The position numbers and the translations under genes were made by a program. A stretch of 16,282 bases of DNA from CAURMH01 sp963525745 (lineage in GTDB: Bacteria > Pseudomonadota > Gammaproteobacteria > Enterobacterales > Pasteurellaceae), in contig CAURMH010000037.1 in NCBI GenBank assembly GCA_963525745.1, forward strand, positions 1-16,282, in the 5' to 3' direction. Below, piece by piece: positions 1 to 6,829 of this stretch; the first letter of the stretch is position 1; the number at the start of each line of letters is the position of its first letter. The notes under the pieces were generated by a model. That model did not search any database, had not been told where the DNA came from, and worked only from the letters and a program-made list of their open reading frames with translations.

Positions 1-1630
1 GAACAAGATGATCCGCTTGGTTTCGGGCTTGTACCAATTCTTCAAATTTACGGTCAGACTCGGCGTTGGCCTCGGCATCGCGTACCATTTGTTGAATTTC
101 TTCATCGCTCAAACCGGAAGAGGCCTTGATGGTAATTTGTTGTTCTTTACCGGTGCCTTTATCTTTCGCGGAAACATGGATGATGCCATCTGCGTCGATG
201 TCGAAAGTCACTTCAATTTGTGGCATACCGCGTGGCGCCGGGTTAATGCCTTCAAGGTTGAATTGACCCAAAGATTTATTGGCTGACGCCTGTTTACGTT
301 CACCTTGTAACACGTGAATGGTCACTGCGCTTTGGTTATCTTCCGCAGTAGAGAACACTTGTGATTTCTTGGTTGGAATCGTGGTGTTTTTCTCAATCAA
401 AGTGGTCATTACGCCGCCCATGGTTTCGATGCCAAGGGATAACGGGGTGACGTCTAACAACAACACGTCTTTCACGTCGCCGGCTAACACGCCGCCTTGT
501 ACCGCCGCACCGATGGCGACCGCTTCATCCGGGTTCACGTCTTTACGCGGCGCTTTGCCGAAGAATTTTTCCACTTCTTGTTGCACCAGCGGCATACGGG
601 TTTGACCGCCCACTAAGATCACATCGTCAATTTGTGATGCGCTTAAACCGGCATCTTTTAACGCGATACGAACAGGCTCAAGCGATTTCGCCACTAAATC
701 TTCGACTAAAGATTCTAATTTCGCACGGGTTAATTTAATGTTTAAGTGTTTAGGACCGGTTGCATCTGCTGTGATGTAAGGAAGATTTACATCGGTTTGT
801 TGCGCAGAAGAAAGTTCGATTTTCGCTTTTTCTGCTGCTTCTTTTAAACGTTGCATTGCAAGTGGGTCGTTGCGCAAATCAACGCCTTGTTCTTTTTTGA
901 ATTCATCTACTAAGTAGTTAATCACGCGAGTATCAAAGTCCTCACCACCTAAGTGAGTATCACCATTGGTTGCTAATACTTCGAAAGTTTTTTCGCCGCC
1001 TACTTCATCAATTTCGATGATGGATAAGTCGAATGTACCGCCACCTAAGTCGTAAACCGCGATGGTTTTGTTGCCTTGACCTTTATCTAAACCGTAAGCC
1101 AATGCCGCTGCCGTTGGTTCGTTGATGATACGTTTTACGTCTAAACCGGCGATACGGCCCGCATCTTTGGTTGCTTGACGTTGTGCATCGTTAAAGTATG
1201 CAGGAACGGTAATTACCGCTTCAGTTACAGGCTCGCCCAAGAAATCTTCGGCGGTTTTTTTCATTTTTTTCAATACTTCTGCAGAGATTTGTGGCGGTGC
1301 AAGTTTGTCACCTTTCACATTTACCCAAGCATCACCGTTATCTGCACGAGTGATTTCAAACGGCATAATGTCGATATCGCGTTTTACTTCATCATCTTCA
1401 AAGCGACGACCGATTAAACGTTTGATTGCAAATAACGTATTTTTCGGGTTGGTTACAGCCTGACGTTTTGCAGGTTGACCGACTAACGTTTCGTTATCAT
1501 TTGTATAAGCAATGATTGACGGGGTGGTGCGATCGCCTTCTGCGTTTTCGATTACGCGAGGTTTGTCGCCGTCCATTACCGCCACACAAGAGTTGGTTGT
1601 ACCTAAGTCAATACCAATAATTTTTCCCAT
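1..1630 (-). CDS. dnaK: Molecular chaperone DnaK (Hsp70), 3' end cut by the window edge
   Basis: DnaK is the cytosolic Hsp70: it binds exposed hydrophobic peptide segments in an ATP-driven cycle with DnaJ and GrpE. Reading leftward from the ATG at 1630 gives 543 uninterrupted codons. The N-terminal phosphate motif IGIDLGTTNS is at residues 5-14, and Lys70, Glu171 and the phosphate-2 motif DLGGGTFD (194-201, with Asp194 and Thr199) are all present at the E. coli positions. The interdomain linker DVLLLDVTPLS is near residue 390, followed by most of the substrate-binding domain. The last part of the lid (roughly 90 residues in the family) lies outside the window. GAGGAG seven bases before the ATG is a strong ribosome binding site and fixes the start. 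A candidate sigma-32 promoter lies just upstream. dnaJ usually follows dnaK in this family, but that side is not visible. Identification is secure. Confidence 0.98.
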   Translation of the reverse strand, partial: MGKIIGIDLGTTNSCVAVMDGDKPRVIENAEGDRTTPSIIAYTNDNETLVGQPAKRQAVTNPKNTLFAIKRLIGRRFEDDEVKRDIDIMPFEITRADNGDAWVNVKGDKLAPPQISAEVLKKMKKTAEDFLGEPVTEAVITVPAYFNDAQRQATKDAGRIAGLDVKRIINEPTAAALAYGLDKGQGNKTIAVYDLGGGTFDLSIIEIDEVGGEKTFEVLATNGDTHLGGEDFDTRVINYLVDEFKKEQGVDLRNDPLAMQRLKEAAEKAKIELSSAQQTDVNLPYITADATGPKHLNIKLTRAKLESLVEDLVAKSLEPVRIALKDAGLSASQIDDVILVGGQTRMPLVQQEVEKFFGKAPRKDVNPDEAVAIGAAVQGGVLAGDVKDVLLLDVTPLSLGIETMGGVMTTLIEKNTTIPTKKSQVFSTAEDNQSAVTIHVLQGERKQASANKSLGQFNLEGINPAPRGMPQIEVTFDIDADGIIHVSAKDKGTGKEQQITIKASSGLSDEEIQQMVRDAEANAESDRKFEELVQARNQADHLV

Positions 1631-1681
1631 TTGTTTTCTCCTCGTAAATTCTAAATTCGGTGTAATTGTTTACGGTTTGTA

Positions 1682-1709
1682 AAGTAAGGATGGAATTTGA
1701 TATTTCAAG
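1682..1709 (-). promoter_or_regulatory. Candidate sigma-32 heat-shock promoter of dnaK
   Basis: Reading the minus strand, CTTGAA (1709-1704) is followed after 14 bases by CCTTACTT (1689-1682). The E. coli sigma-32 consensus is CTTGAA, about 13-15 bases, then CCCCATnT. The -35 part is perfect, the spacing is right, and the -10 part matches 5 of 7 informative positions. It lies about 50 bases before the dnaK start, where a heat-shock promoter is expected. The assignment is by pattern only. Confidence 0.6.
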
Positions 1710-1733
1710 AGAAAAAATTAATTTTTTTACGAA

Positions 1734-1742
1734 AAGTGCGGT
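1734..1742 (+). repeat. DNA uptake signal sequence (Hin type), intergenic
   Basis: This is an exact AAGTGCGGT followed by two A/T-rich tracts, as in the extended Haemophilus uptake sequence. It lies about 25 bp upstream of the dnaK -35 element, in the asnA-dnaK gap. In naturally competent Pasteurellaceae these sequences mark DNA for uptake by the transformation machinery. Confidence 0.9.
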
Positions 1743-1766
1743 CAGATAATAAAATGTTTTTTCGTC

Positions 1767-1809
1767 GAAGAAAATGACGCCTCCTTTTTACAAACAAAGA
1801 AGCGTCATT
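1767..1809 (-). terminator. Possible terminator downstream of asnA
   Basis: AATGACGC and GCGTCATT form a perfect 8-bp inverted repeat (1773-1780 with 1802-1809) around a 21-base loop. On the minus strand the stem is followed by TTCTTC, so the T tract is poor and the loop is long. The position, 38 bp after the asnA stop, suits a terminator. Efficiency is doubtful. Confidence 0.45.
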
Positions 1810-1846
1810 CAAAGATTAAAGATCGAGGAGATTGCCTCCAGAGGAA

Positions 1847-2839
1847 TTAAAGAATATTTTCGTATTTCTCCGTCATCTCTTTTGGCCAGACGCTGGATTG
1901 CACTTCACCGATATGTTTTTTATGAAGCAGGAACATAACCAGACGTGATTGACCGATACCGCCACCGATTGTTAATGGAAAGCGACCGGCTATCAGTTCT
2001 TTGTGCCAATCGAATTGTAAACGATCTTCGTCTCCTGTAATGGAAACCTGTAAACGTAGCGCTTTTTCATCGACACGGATCCCCATTGAAGACAATTCAA
2101 ATGCAGAACCCAGCTCCTCATTCCAGACTAAAATATCGCCGTTTAAGCCTTTATAGCCGTTCTCCGACTCGGTTGTCCAGTCATCATAATCAGGCGCACG
2201 TCCATCGTGCGGTTTTCCATCGGACAACTTACCGCCGATTCCAATAATAAATACGGCGCCATGCTCTTTACAAATCGCATTTTCACGTTGTTTATCCGTC
2301 ATGTTTGGAAAACGACGAGCCAAATCTTCACTTTGTACGAAAGTAATTTGTTTCGGCAACGTTGATGGGATATCGAAACGCGCTTCCACTGCCAATTCGG
2401 TTAACCGAATTGCTTTGTAAATATCATTGACCGTTTCTTTTAAAAAATCAAGATTACGACGACCGGCCGGAATCACTTTTTCCCAGTCCCACTGATCCAC
2501 ATAAATGGAATGTGTCGGGTCAAGCGAATCTTCATCAGGGCGCAACGCTTTCATATGGACGAACAAACCTTCGCCTTCTTTAAAGCCAAAACGTGCCAGT
2601 GTATGACGTTTCCATTTGGCAAGGGAATGAACGACTTCAAATTTTGCATGAGGAATGCATTTTACATTAACCTGAACCGCTTTCTCGATGCCGGAAAGAT
2701 TATCCTGCATGCCATTACCGACTTCGCTCAAAATAGGCCCTTGAACTTCGACAAGATTTAATTTATCGGCTAAAAACTGGGTAAACGTATTTTTTACAAA
2801 ACTGATTTCTTGCTGCTGTAGAATAAATGTCTTTTTCAT
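1847..2839 (-). CDS. asnA: Aspartate-ammonia ligase (asparagine synthetase A)
   Basis: AsnA makes asparagine from aspartate, ammonia and ATP through an aspartyl-adenylate intermediate in the cytosol. The 330-residue product has the same length as E. coli AsnA and co-linear motifs throughout. These include QDNLSG at 45-50, KWKR near 75, the class II synthetase motif-2-like segment HMKALRPDED at 95-104 (Arg100), GIGGKLSDG, APDYDDW, and the motif-3-like GGGIGQSR at 292-299 (Arg299). The fold is related to the catalytic core of aspartyl-tRNA synthetase. AGGAGAG lies just upstream of the ATG and supports the start. The gene is divergent from asnC, whose product is the known transcriptional activator of asnA in E. 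coli, so asparagine-responsive control is expected. The gene is intact and nothing is unusual in it. Confidence 0.98.
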   Translation of the reverse strand: MKKTFILQQQEISFVKNTFTQFLADKLNLVEVQGPILSEVGNGMQDNLSGIEKAVQVNVKCIPHAKFEVVHSLAKWKRHTLARFGFKEGEGLFVHMKALRPDEDSLDPTHSIYVDQWDWEKVIPAGRRNLDFLKETVNDIYKAIRLTELAVEARFDIPSTLPKQITFVQSEDLARRFPNMTDKQRENAICKEHGAVFIIGIGGKLSDGKPHDGRAPDYDDWTTESENGYKGLNGDILVWNEELGSAFELSSMGIRVDEKALRLQVSITGDEDRLQFDWHKELIAGRFPLTIGGGIGQSRLVMFLLHKKHIGEVQSSVWPKEMTEKYENIL

Positions 2840-2877
2840 AATTCTCTCCTAATAACGAAATAAAATTTTCCTTAGTT

Positions 2878-2905
2878 ATTATCTAACGAAGCAAATAATT
2901 TGCAA
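2878..2905 (-). promoter_or_regulatory. Candidate sigma-70 promoter of asnA
   Basis: On the minus strand TTGCAA (2905-2900; 4 of 6 matches to TTGACA) and GATAAT (2883-2878; 5 of 6 matches to TATAAT) are separated by 16 bases, about 40 bp before the asnA ATG. An ATCTAA box (2881-2886, plus strand) overlaps the -10 element and could be a regulator contact. Pattern-based only. Confidence 0.5.
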
Positions 2906-2923
2906 AAATTTTTATTGTATCAA

Positions 2924-2951
2924 TTGAAAAAAATTAGATTTTATCTAAAAT
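2924..2951 (+). promoter_or_regulatory. Candidate asnC promoter with an overlapping dyad operator
   Basis: TTGAAA (2924-2929) and TAAAAT (2946-2951) are each 5 of 6 to consensus and 16 bases apart, about 40 bp before the asnC start. The spacer and -10 contain the perfect dyad TTAGATTTTATCTAA (2934-2948), with 6-bp arms. A protein bound there would cover the promoter. Since AsnC represses its own gene in E. coli, AsnC is the obvious candidate ligand, by inference. Confidence 0.5.
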
Positions 2952-2991
2952 AAAGGCTTATTTATAGAAAAAATCTAATAAAGGATGTTTT

Positions 2992-3444
2992 ATGTACAAT
3001 ATTGATCATCTTGACCAACAAATTTTACGTGTATTAACCAAGGATGCGCGAACTCCCTACGCCGAAATGGCTAAACATTTTGGCGTTAGTCCCGGTACAA
3101 TCCATGTTCGGGTGGAAAAAATGCGTCAGTCCGGCGTGATTGAAGGAACCAAGGTGATTATTGATGAACAAAAGTTGGGCTATGATGTATGCTGTTTCAT
3201 TGGCATTATTTTAAAAAGCGCCAAAGATTACGATAAAGTGATCAAAAAACTGGAAACGTTTGATGAAGTGGTGGAGGCCTACTATACAACGGGTAATTAT
3301 TCTATTTTCCTAAAGGTAATGACGCACACGATCGCCGAATTACACGCCGTGCTGGCGACAAAAATTCAATTAATTGATGAAATTCAATCTACGGAAACCT
3401 TAATTTCGATGCAAAACCCAATTTTAAGGGACATAAAACCATAA
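2992..3444 (+). CDS. asnC: Transcriptional regulator AsnC (Lrp/AsnC family)
   Basis: This is a 150-residue Lrp/AsnC-family DNA-binding protein. Residues 1-60 form the winged helix-turn-helix, including AEMAKHFGVSPGTIHVRVEKM at about 24-44 (LDQQILRVL is helix 1). The C-terminal part from about residue 65 is the ligand-binding, oligomerising RAM domain. In E. coli AsnC activates asnA, represses its own gene, and loses activation when asparagine is bound. The divergent placement next to asnA is the classic arrangement and is the main reason to call it AsnC rather than another Lrp paralogue. AAGGA about eight bases before the ATG supports the start. The stop abuts an uptake signal, and the gene converges on pgeF across only 14 bp. 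Confidence 0.95.
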   Translation: MYNIDHLDQQILRVLTKDARTPYAEMAKHFGVSPGTIHVRVEKMRQSGVIEGTKVIIDEQKLGYDVCCFIGIILKSAKDYDKVIKKLETFDEVVEAYYTTGNYSIFLKVMTHTIAELHAVLATKIQLIDEIQSTETLISMQNPILRDIKP

Positions 3445-3453
3445 AAGTGCGGT
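3445..3453 (+). repeat. DNA uptake signal sequence between convergent asnC and pgeF
   Basis: This exact AAGTGCGGT begins on the base after the asnC stop codon and takes up most of the 14-bp gap before the pgeF stop. The following bases, inside pgeF, continue with CGATTT. Confidence 0.92.
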
Positions 3454-3458
3454 CGATT

Positions 3459-4202
3459 TCATGGCAGTTCCGTAAACCAGATAAGCGTAGCCATTCGTCC
3501 GGTCACTCCATCGCGGCGATAGGAGAAAAATTTGTCGCTTTCACTAAATGTACAATGCTCGCCGCCGAAGATTTCTACAACGCCTAAATGATTCAATCTT
3601 TGCGCGGCCAGTTGATAAAGATTACCTAGATATTTATCGACTTGCTTCGGATCCGGACGGAATGCCGATTCCGCTTGACAATCGGCGGCAACGAATTGCT
3701 CAACCACCTCTTTTCCCACTTGAAAAGCATTCGGGCCGATTGCCGGCCCAAGCCATGCGATAATTTCCTCGGGAGCACATTGAAAACGTCGCACGGTTTC
3801 TTCCAATATGCCATCGCATAACCCTCGCCATCCTGCGTGCGCCGCCGCAACCTCAGAGCCTTCCTTATTAGTAAACAATACCGGTAAACAATCTGCGGTC
3901 ATGATAAGGCAAACCTGATTCGGCCGACGAGTGTAAATCGCATCGGCAACCGGTTGTTTACCATGATAAGGTAATTCCAATACGTTAGTTGAATGCGTCT
4001 GTGTTAAAAATAGCGGAAATTGAGGCAAATGAAACCGATTAACCAACAAAGTGCGGTTAGTTTTGACATCGTTTTCGTCATCATTCACATGCGCCCCTAA
4101 GTTAAAGCTATAAAATGCTCCGCGGCTCACGCCGCCATGACGCAAGGTCGTAAAACAATGAATATTTTTCGGTGCGCGCCAAGTCGGAATTAGCTTTTGC
4201 AT
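3459..4202 (-). CDS. pgeF: Peptidoglycan editing factor PgeF (YfiH, multicopper-polyphenol-oxidase-like family)
   Basis: This is a 247-residue YfiH/DUF152 protein. The family was long annotated as laccase or polyphenol oxidase. In E. coli it removes wrongly incorporated L-serine from UDP-MurNAc peptide precursors, and related proteins act on purine nucleosides. The zinc-site motifs are intact: QTHSTNV with His70, TADCLPV with Cys105, and AAHAGWRG with His122. The length is typical. The start sits in the second copy of a 20-bp tandem repeat, 21 bp after the rluD stop, with no clear Shine-Dalgarno of its own. Translation may therefore depend on coupling to rluD. The rluD-pgeF order is common in gamma-proteobacteria, where clpB often follows; here the next gene is convergent asnC. 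Confidence 0.93.
   Translation of the reverse strand: MQKLIPTWRAPKNIHCFTTLRHGGVSRGAFYSFNLGAHVNDDENDVKTNRTLLVNRFHLPQFPLFLTQTHSTNVLELPYHGKQPVADAIYTRRPNQVCLIMTADCLPVLFTNKEGSEVAAAHAGWRGLCDGILEETVRRFQCAPEEIIAWLGPAIGPNAFQVGKEVVEQFVAADCQAESAFRPDPKQVDKYLGNLYQLAAQRLNHLGVVEIFGGEHCTFSESDKFFSYRRDGVTGRMATLIWFTELP
4049..4057 (+). repeat. DNA uptake signal sequence within pgeF
   Basis: Exact AAGTGCGGT on the plus strand. In the pgeF sense direction it reads ACCGCACTT and helps encode Asn-Arg-Thr-Leu. It is followed by TAGTTTTG and a second T-rich tract. Confidence 0.9.
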
Positions 4203-4226
4203 ATCAGAATTAGCTTTTTCATATCA
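4186..4226 (-). repeat. 20-bp tandem duplication spanning the rluD stop and the pgeF start
   Basis: Two adjacent 20-base units (4225-4206 and 4205-4186, minus strand) both begin GATATG and contain AAAAGCTAATTC. They differ at unit positions 7 and 20 only. The first unit overlaps the rluD stop TGA, and the second holds the pgeF ATG. The ATG in the first unit (4222-4220) opens a different frame that stops after ten codons (MKKLILICKS). Because the unit is not a multiple of three, only the second ATG leads into pgeF. Confidence 0.9.
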
Positions 4227-5198
4227 ATAGTCGAGTTCGTCTCTATGTTCAAGATAATCCGCTTTTAGCGCATTAACCAGCTGCACAAAATCATCAGGCA
4301 GCGGCGCATACCATTCCATCAGTTCGTCGCTAACGGGGTGTTCCAGACGCAACATGATGGCATGTAAAGCCTGCCGTTTGAATTCGCGTAGCACTTGATT
4401 AAGTCGCTCATCGGCATTTTTAGGCGGGCGTGGGCGTCCGCCATAAGTTTGATCGCCCAATAACGGATGCGCGATGTGTGCCATATGAACCCGAATTTGA
4501 TGCGTGCGTCCTGTCTCTAACCGCAAACGTAAGCGAGTATAATTGCGAAAATTTTCCATAATCCGATAATGCGTAACGGCCGGTTTTCCCAGTGGATGGA
4601 CGGCCATGTGCGTGCGCTTGGTCGGATGGCGTGCAATGGGTTCATCAACTGACCCTCCCTTGGTCATAATGCCGCAGGCGATCGCTTCATATTCGCGTGT
4701 AATCTGACGTTTTTGTAATGCACGCACCAATTTGGTTTGAGCAGGAATTGTTTTGGCAACAACCATTAGTCCTGTCGTATCTTTATCCAAACGGTGAACA
4801 ATTCCCGCCCGCGGCACTTCGGCAACAGATGGATAATGATATAACAGTGCATTTAACACGGTGCCGCTTTTATTACCGGCTCCCGGATGGACAACAAAAT
4901 CTTTCGGTTTATTAATAATTAAAATATGTTCGTCTTCGTAAACAATATTTAACGGCAAATTTTCAGGTTCGAAATGAGTCTCATCTTCTATATCGGCAGA
5001 TATGACGATTTTTTCGCCGCCAAATACTTTCGTACGAGGAATTGTCGTAATTTGCCCGTTTAGCGTCACAAGATCCGTCTCGATCCAAGTTTTTAGGCGC
5101 GACCGAGAGTATTCGGGAAACAAGTCGGCTAAGGCTTGATCTAAACGTTGGCCGGATTGTTCGAGCTGAATTTCGGCTTCCAGTATAATTTGTGTCAT
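4224..5198 (-). CDS. rluD: 23S rRNA pseudouridine synthase RluD
   Basis: RluD converts uridines 1911, 1915 and 1917 of 23S rRNA (helix 69) to pseudouridine and is needed for normal ribosome assembly. The 324-residue product starts with an S4-like RNA-binding domain (about 17-75, with SRSRLKTWI). It then has the RluA-family catalytic motif HRLDKDTTGLMVVAKT at 135-150, with catalytic Asp138, and later GRTHQIRVHMAH and GDQTYGG. The DKDTTG form of the motif and the S4 domain fit RluD; RluC shares the S4 domain but is usually not next to pgeF or bamD. The neighbours (pgeF downstream, bamD divergent upstream) match the conserved gamma-proteobacterial arrangement. The gap to bamD is 106 bp. Intact. 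Confidence 0.96.
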   Translation of the reverse strand: MTQIILEAEIQLEQSGQRLDQALADLFPEYSRSRLKTWIETDLVTLNGQITTIPRTKVFGGEKIVISADIEDETHFEPENLPLNIVYEDEHILIINKPKDFVVHPGAGNKSGTVLNALLYHYPSVAEVPRAGIVHRLDKDTTGLMVVAKTIPAQTKLVRALQKRQITREYEAIACGIMTKGGSVDEPIARHPTKRTHMAVHPLGKPAVTHYRIMENFRNYTRLRLRLETGRTHQIRVHMAHIAHPLLGDQTYGGRPRPPKNADERLNQVLREFKRQALHAIMLRLEHPVSDELMEWYAPLPDDFVQLVNALKADYLEHRDELDY

Positions 5199-5304
5199 AA
5201 GTAAAAAATCCTGCCTAAAAAGTTGGCTTCTTGATTAATGTTCTATACAATATCGCGAGATTCTAACCTATTTATCATTATTCGTAAAAATTAAGGATAA
5301 AATA

Positions 5305-6096
5305 ATGCGTAAAATAAAGTCTCTTGTTTTTATTGCTTTAACCGCACTTTCGATTGTGGGTTGTTCAAGCGGCAACAAAGAAGTAGAACAAGCTAATGTG
5401 GCGGAACTTTATTCTAAAGGCGCCTCAGCATTGCAGGAAGGCGGTTATTCCGAAGCCATTCGTTACTTGAAAGCGACGACCGAACGTTTTCCCGGCAGTA
5501 AATATCAAGAACAAGCCATGCTTGACTTAATTTATGCAAACTATAAAGCGCAGGATTATACTCAGTCGTTGGTTACGATAAATAATTTTCTTAACCAATT
5601 CCCACAAAGCCCTAACATTGACTACGCCGTGTACATGGCCGGTTTAACAAACGCCGCTGTCGCCGATAACTTCATTCAAGATTTATTTCGTATCGACCGC
5701 GCAACCCGCGAAACCGCCTCGTTAAAAGTGGCATTCGCCAATTTTCAAAATTTGGTTCGTGTCTTCCCAAATAGTCCTTATGCACAAGACGCCCTTGCAC
5801 GCATGACTTATATAAAGGCCGCTTTAGCGCGTCATGAATTAGACATTGTGAAATTCTATGCCAAACGAAATGCCCATGTCGCCGTAGCAAATCGGGTCGT
5901 TGATATGATGAAACAGTACTCTGATGCTCCTGCGACTTATGAAGCATTACCTTATATGAAGAAAGCCTATGAAAATATGAACTTACAATCTTTAGCCGCT
6001 CAAACTGAACAGGTCATTGAAGCAAATAGAGATCGTAAATTTGCTGAAGTGAATAAACCTGAAGAGTCTGAGGCGCTTATCGTTCCGCATAAGTAA
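5305..6096 (+). CDS. bamD: Outer membrane protein assembly factor BamD (lipoprotein)
   Basis: BamD is the essential lipoprotein of the BAM complex, which with BamA inserts beta-barrel proteins into the outer membrane from the periplasmic side. The 263-residue precursor begins with a lipoprotein signal peptide (MRKIK, then a hydrophobic stretch) ending in the lipobox SIVGC. The lipidated residue is Cys20, and Ser at +2 agrees with sorting to the outer membrane. The mature part is helical with TPR-like repeats (AVYMAGLTNAAV, FANFQNLVRVFPNSPYAQDA). AAGGATA upstream of the ATG supports the start. The gene diverges from rluD, as in E. coli, and stands alone, ending in a strong terminator. An uptake signal lies inside the signal-peptide coding region. 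Confidence 0.96.
   Translation: MRKIKSLVFIALTALSIVGCSSGNKEVEQANVAELYSKGASALQEGGYSEAIRYLKATTERFPGSKYQEQAMLDLIYANYKAQDYTQSLVTINNFLNQFPQSPNIDYAVYMAGLTNAAVADNFIQDLFRIDRATRETASLKVAFANFQNLVRVFPNSPYAQDALARMTYIKAALARHELDIVKFYAKRNAHVAVANRVVDMMKQYSDAPATYEALPYMKKAYENMNLQSLAAQTEQVIEANRDRKFAEVNKPEESEALIVPHK
5341..5349 (-). repeat. DNA uptake signal sequence inside the bamD signal-peptide region
   Basis: ACCGCACTT on the plus strand, so AAGTGCGGT on the minus strand, followed there by TAAAGCAATAAAAAC. It encodes Thr-Ala-Leu in the hydrophobic core of the BamD signal peptide, a region tolerant of such a composition. It is the only exact copy in the window in this orientation. Confidence 0.9.
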
Positions 6097-6138
6097 TTTA
6101 AGATAAGATGTTCTACCAAACATATGGGAGACAAAGTT

Positions 6139-6180
6139 GAGCCGCTTTCAGAGCACAATGTAAGCGGCTCTTATTTTTTA
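6139..6180 (+). terminator. Rho-independent terminator of bamD
   Basis: A perfect 9-bp stem GAGCCGCTT/AAGCGGCTC (6139-6147 with 6162-6170) with a 14-base loop is followed by TTATTTTTTA. It lies about 40 bp after the bamD stop and separates bamD from recX. Confidence 0.9.
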
Positions 6181-6265
6181 TAGACTTATAGAATATTATT
6201 GAATTGCCCGTCATAGCCACAATGATTTTCCGATTATTCCATTGATTGTAAATAGGAAATTTTAC

Positions 6266-6712
6266 ATGTCATCCGTTGCTTTAAGTTATGCTATAAATTT
6301 GCTTGCCCGCAGGGAATATAGCGAGTTTGAACTTCGCCACAAAATGCAAGATAAAAATTTTAGTGAAGAAGACATTACCGCGGTTATTGATCATTGCCAA
6401 AGGAAAAATTGGCAAAATGATAAACGTTTTGCTGAAAATTATCTTTATTCTCGAGCCCGGCGGGGTTATGGCTCAAATCGAATTAGGCAGGAATTACATC
6501 ACTTAAAAGGCATTTCTACGGATATTATTAATGAAGTTCTGCTAAATACGGAAATTGATTGGTGCGAAATTGCAAAATCGGTTTTACAGAAAAAATTCCC
6601 TGCTTACGCTGACGATCAAGCATTGGATATAAAAACAAAACATAAAATCCGTCAATATATGCTTTCTCACGGGTTTAACAGCGAAGAATTTTCTGAGATG
6701 ATTAAATTTTAA
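6266..6712 (+). CDS. recX: Regulatory protein RecX
   Basis: RecX binds RecA filaments and limits their extension and coprotease and recombinase activity. The 148-residue product has RecX-family features: repeated three-helix units and the segments LLARREYSEFELRHKM (12-27), KNWQNDKRFAENY (47-59) and GYGSNRIRQEL (68-78). I chose the ATG at 6266 because AGGA lies about eight bases upstream and the product starts MSSVALSYAI, the usual family N-terminus. A TTG at 6242 in the same frame would add eight residues without a good ribosome binding site. recX often sits directly after recA. Here bamD and its terminator are upstream, so recX must have its own promoter, which I could not locate with confidence. 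Confidence 0.92.
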   Translation: MSSVALSYAINLLARREYSEFELRHKMQDKNFSEEDITAVIDHCQRKNWQNDKRFAENYLYSRARRGYGSNRIRQELHHLKGISTDIINEVLLNTEIDWCEIAKSVLQKKFPAYADDQALDIKTKHKIRQYMLSHGFNSEEFSEMIKF

Positions 6713-6807
6713 GTTAACTGCAGTCTCATCATTTCACCGGTTATACGACTTCTTGTTACTTCAAATCAAGTGTACCTCCTCCCTCCACCAAATTTTACTG
6801 AATAAAA

Positions 6808-6829
6808 TTATTTGAACATCGTCACATTT
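6808..6829 (+). promoter_or_regulatory. Candidate CRP (cAMP receptor protein) binding site upstream of the transporter gene
   Basis: The core TTTGA-ACATCG-TCACA (6811-6826) matches TGTGA-N6-TCACA at 9 of 10 positions, and the right flank TCACATTT is perfect. The site centre is near 6818.5. A weak promoter TTGCAA (6844-6849), 17 bases, AACATT (6867-6872) would start about 61 bp downstream of that centre, the usual class I CRP distance. Control of a dicarboxylate-type transporter by CRP would make physiological sense. Inferred from pattern and position only. Confidence 0.45.

Noticed and set aside
1175..1417. Plus-strand open frames opposite dnaK (also 8-286 and 318-605)
   Set aside because: The minus strand encodes DnaK without interruption through the whole stretch; these are antisense shadows.
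3459..4202. Calling pgeF a laccase or polyphenol oxidase
   Set aside because: The motifs are those of the YfiH family with a single zinc-type His/Cys/His site; multicopper oxidase copper motifs are absent.
4190..4222. A ten-codon peptide MKKLILICKS as a regulatory leader of pgeF
   Set aside because: It is a by-product of the tandem duplication, has no run of regulatory codons and no attenuator hairpin; kept only as part of the duplication finding.
6242..6265. TTG start extending RecX by eight residues
   Set aside because: The ATG at 6266 has a properly spaced AGGA and gives the usual family N-terminus.
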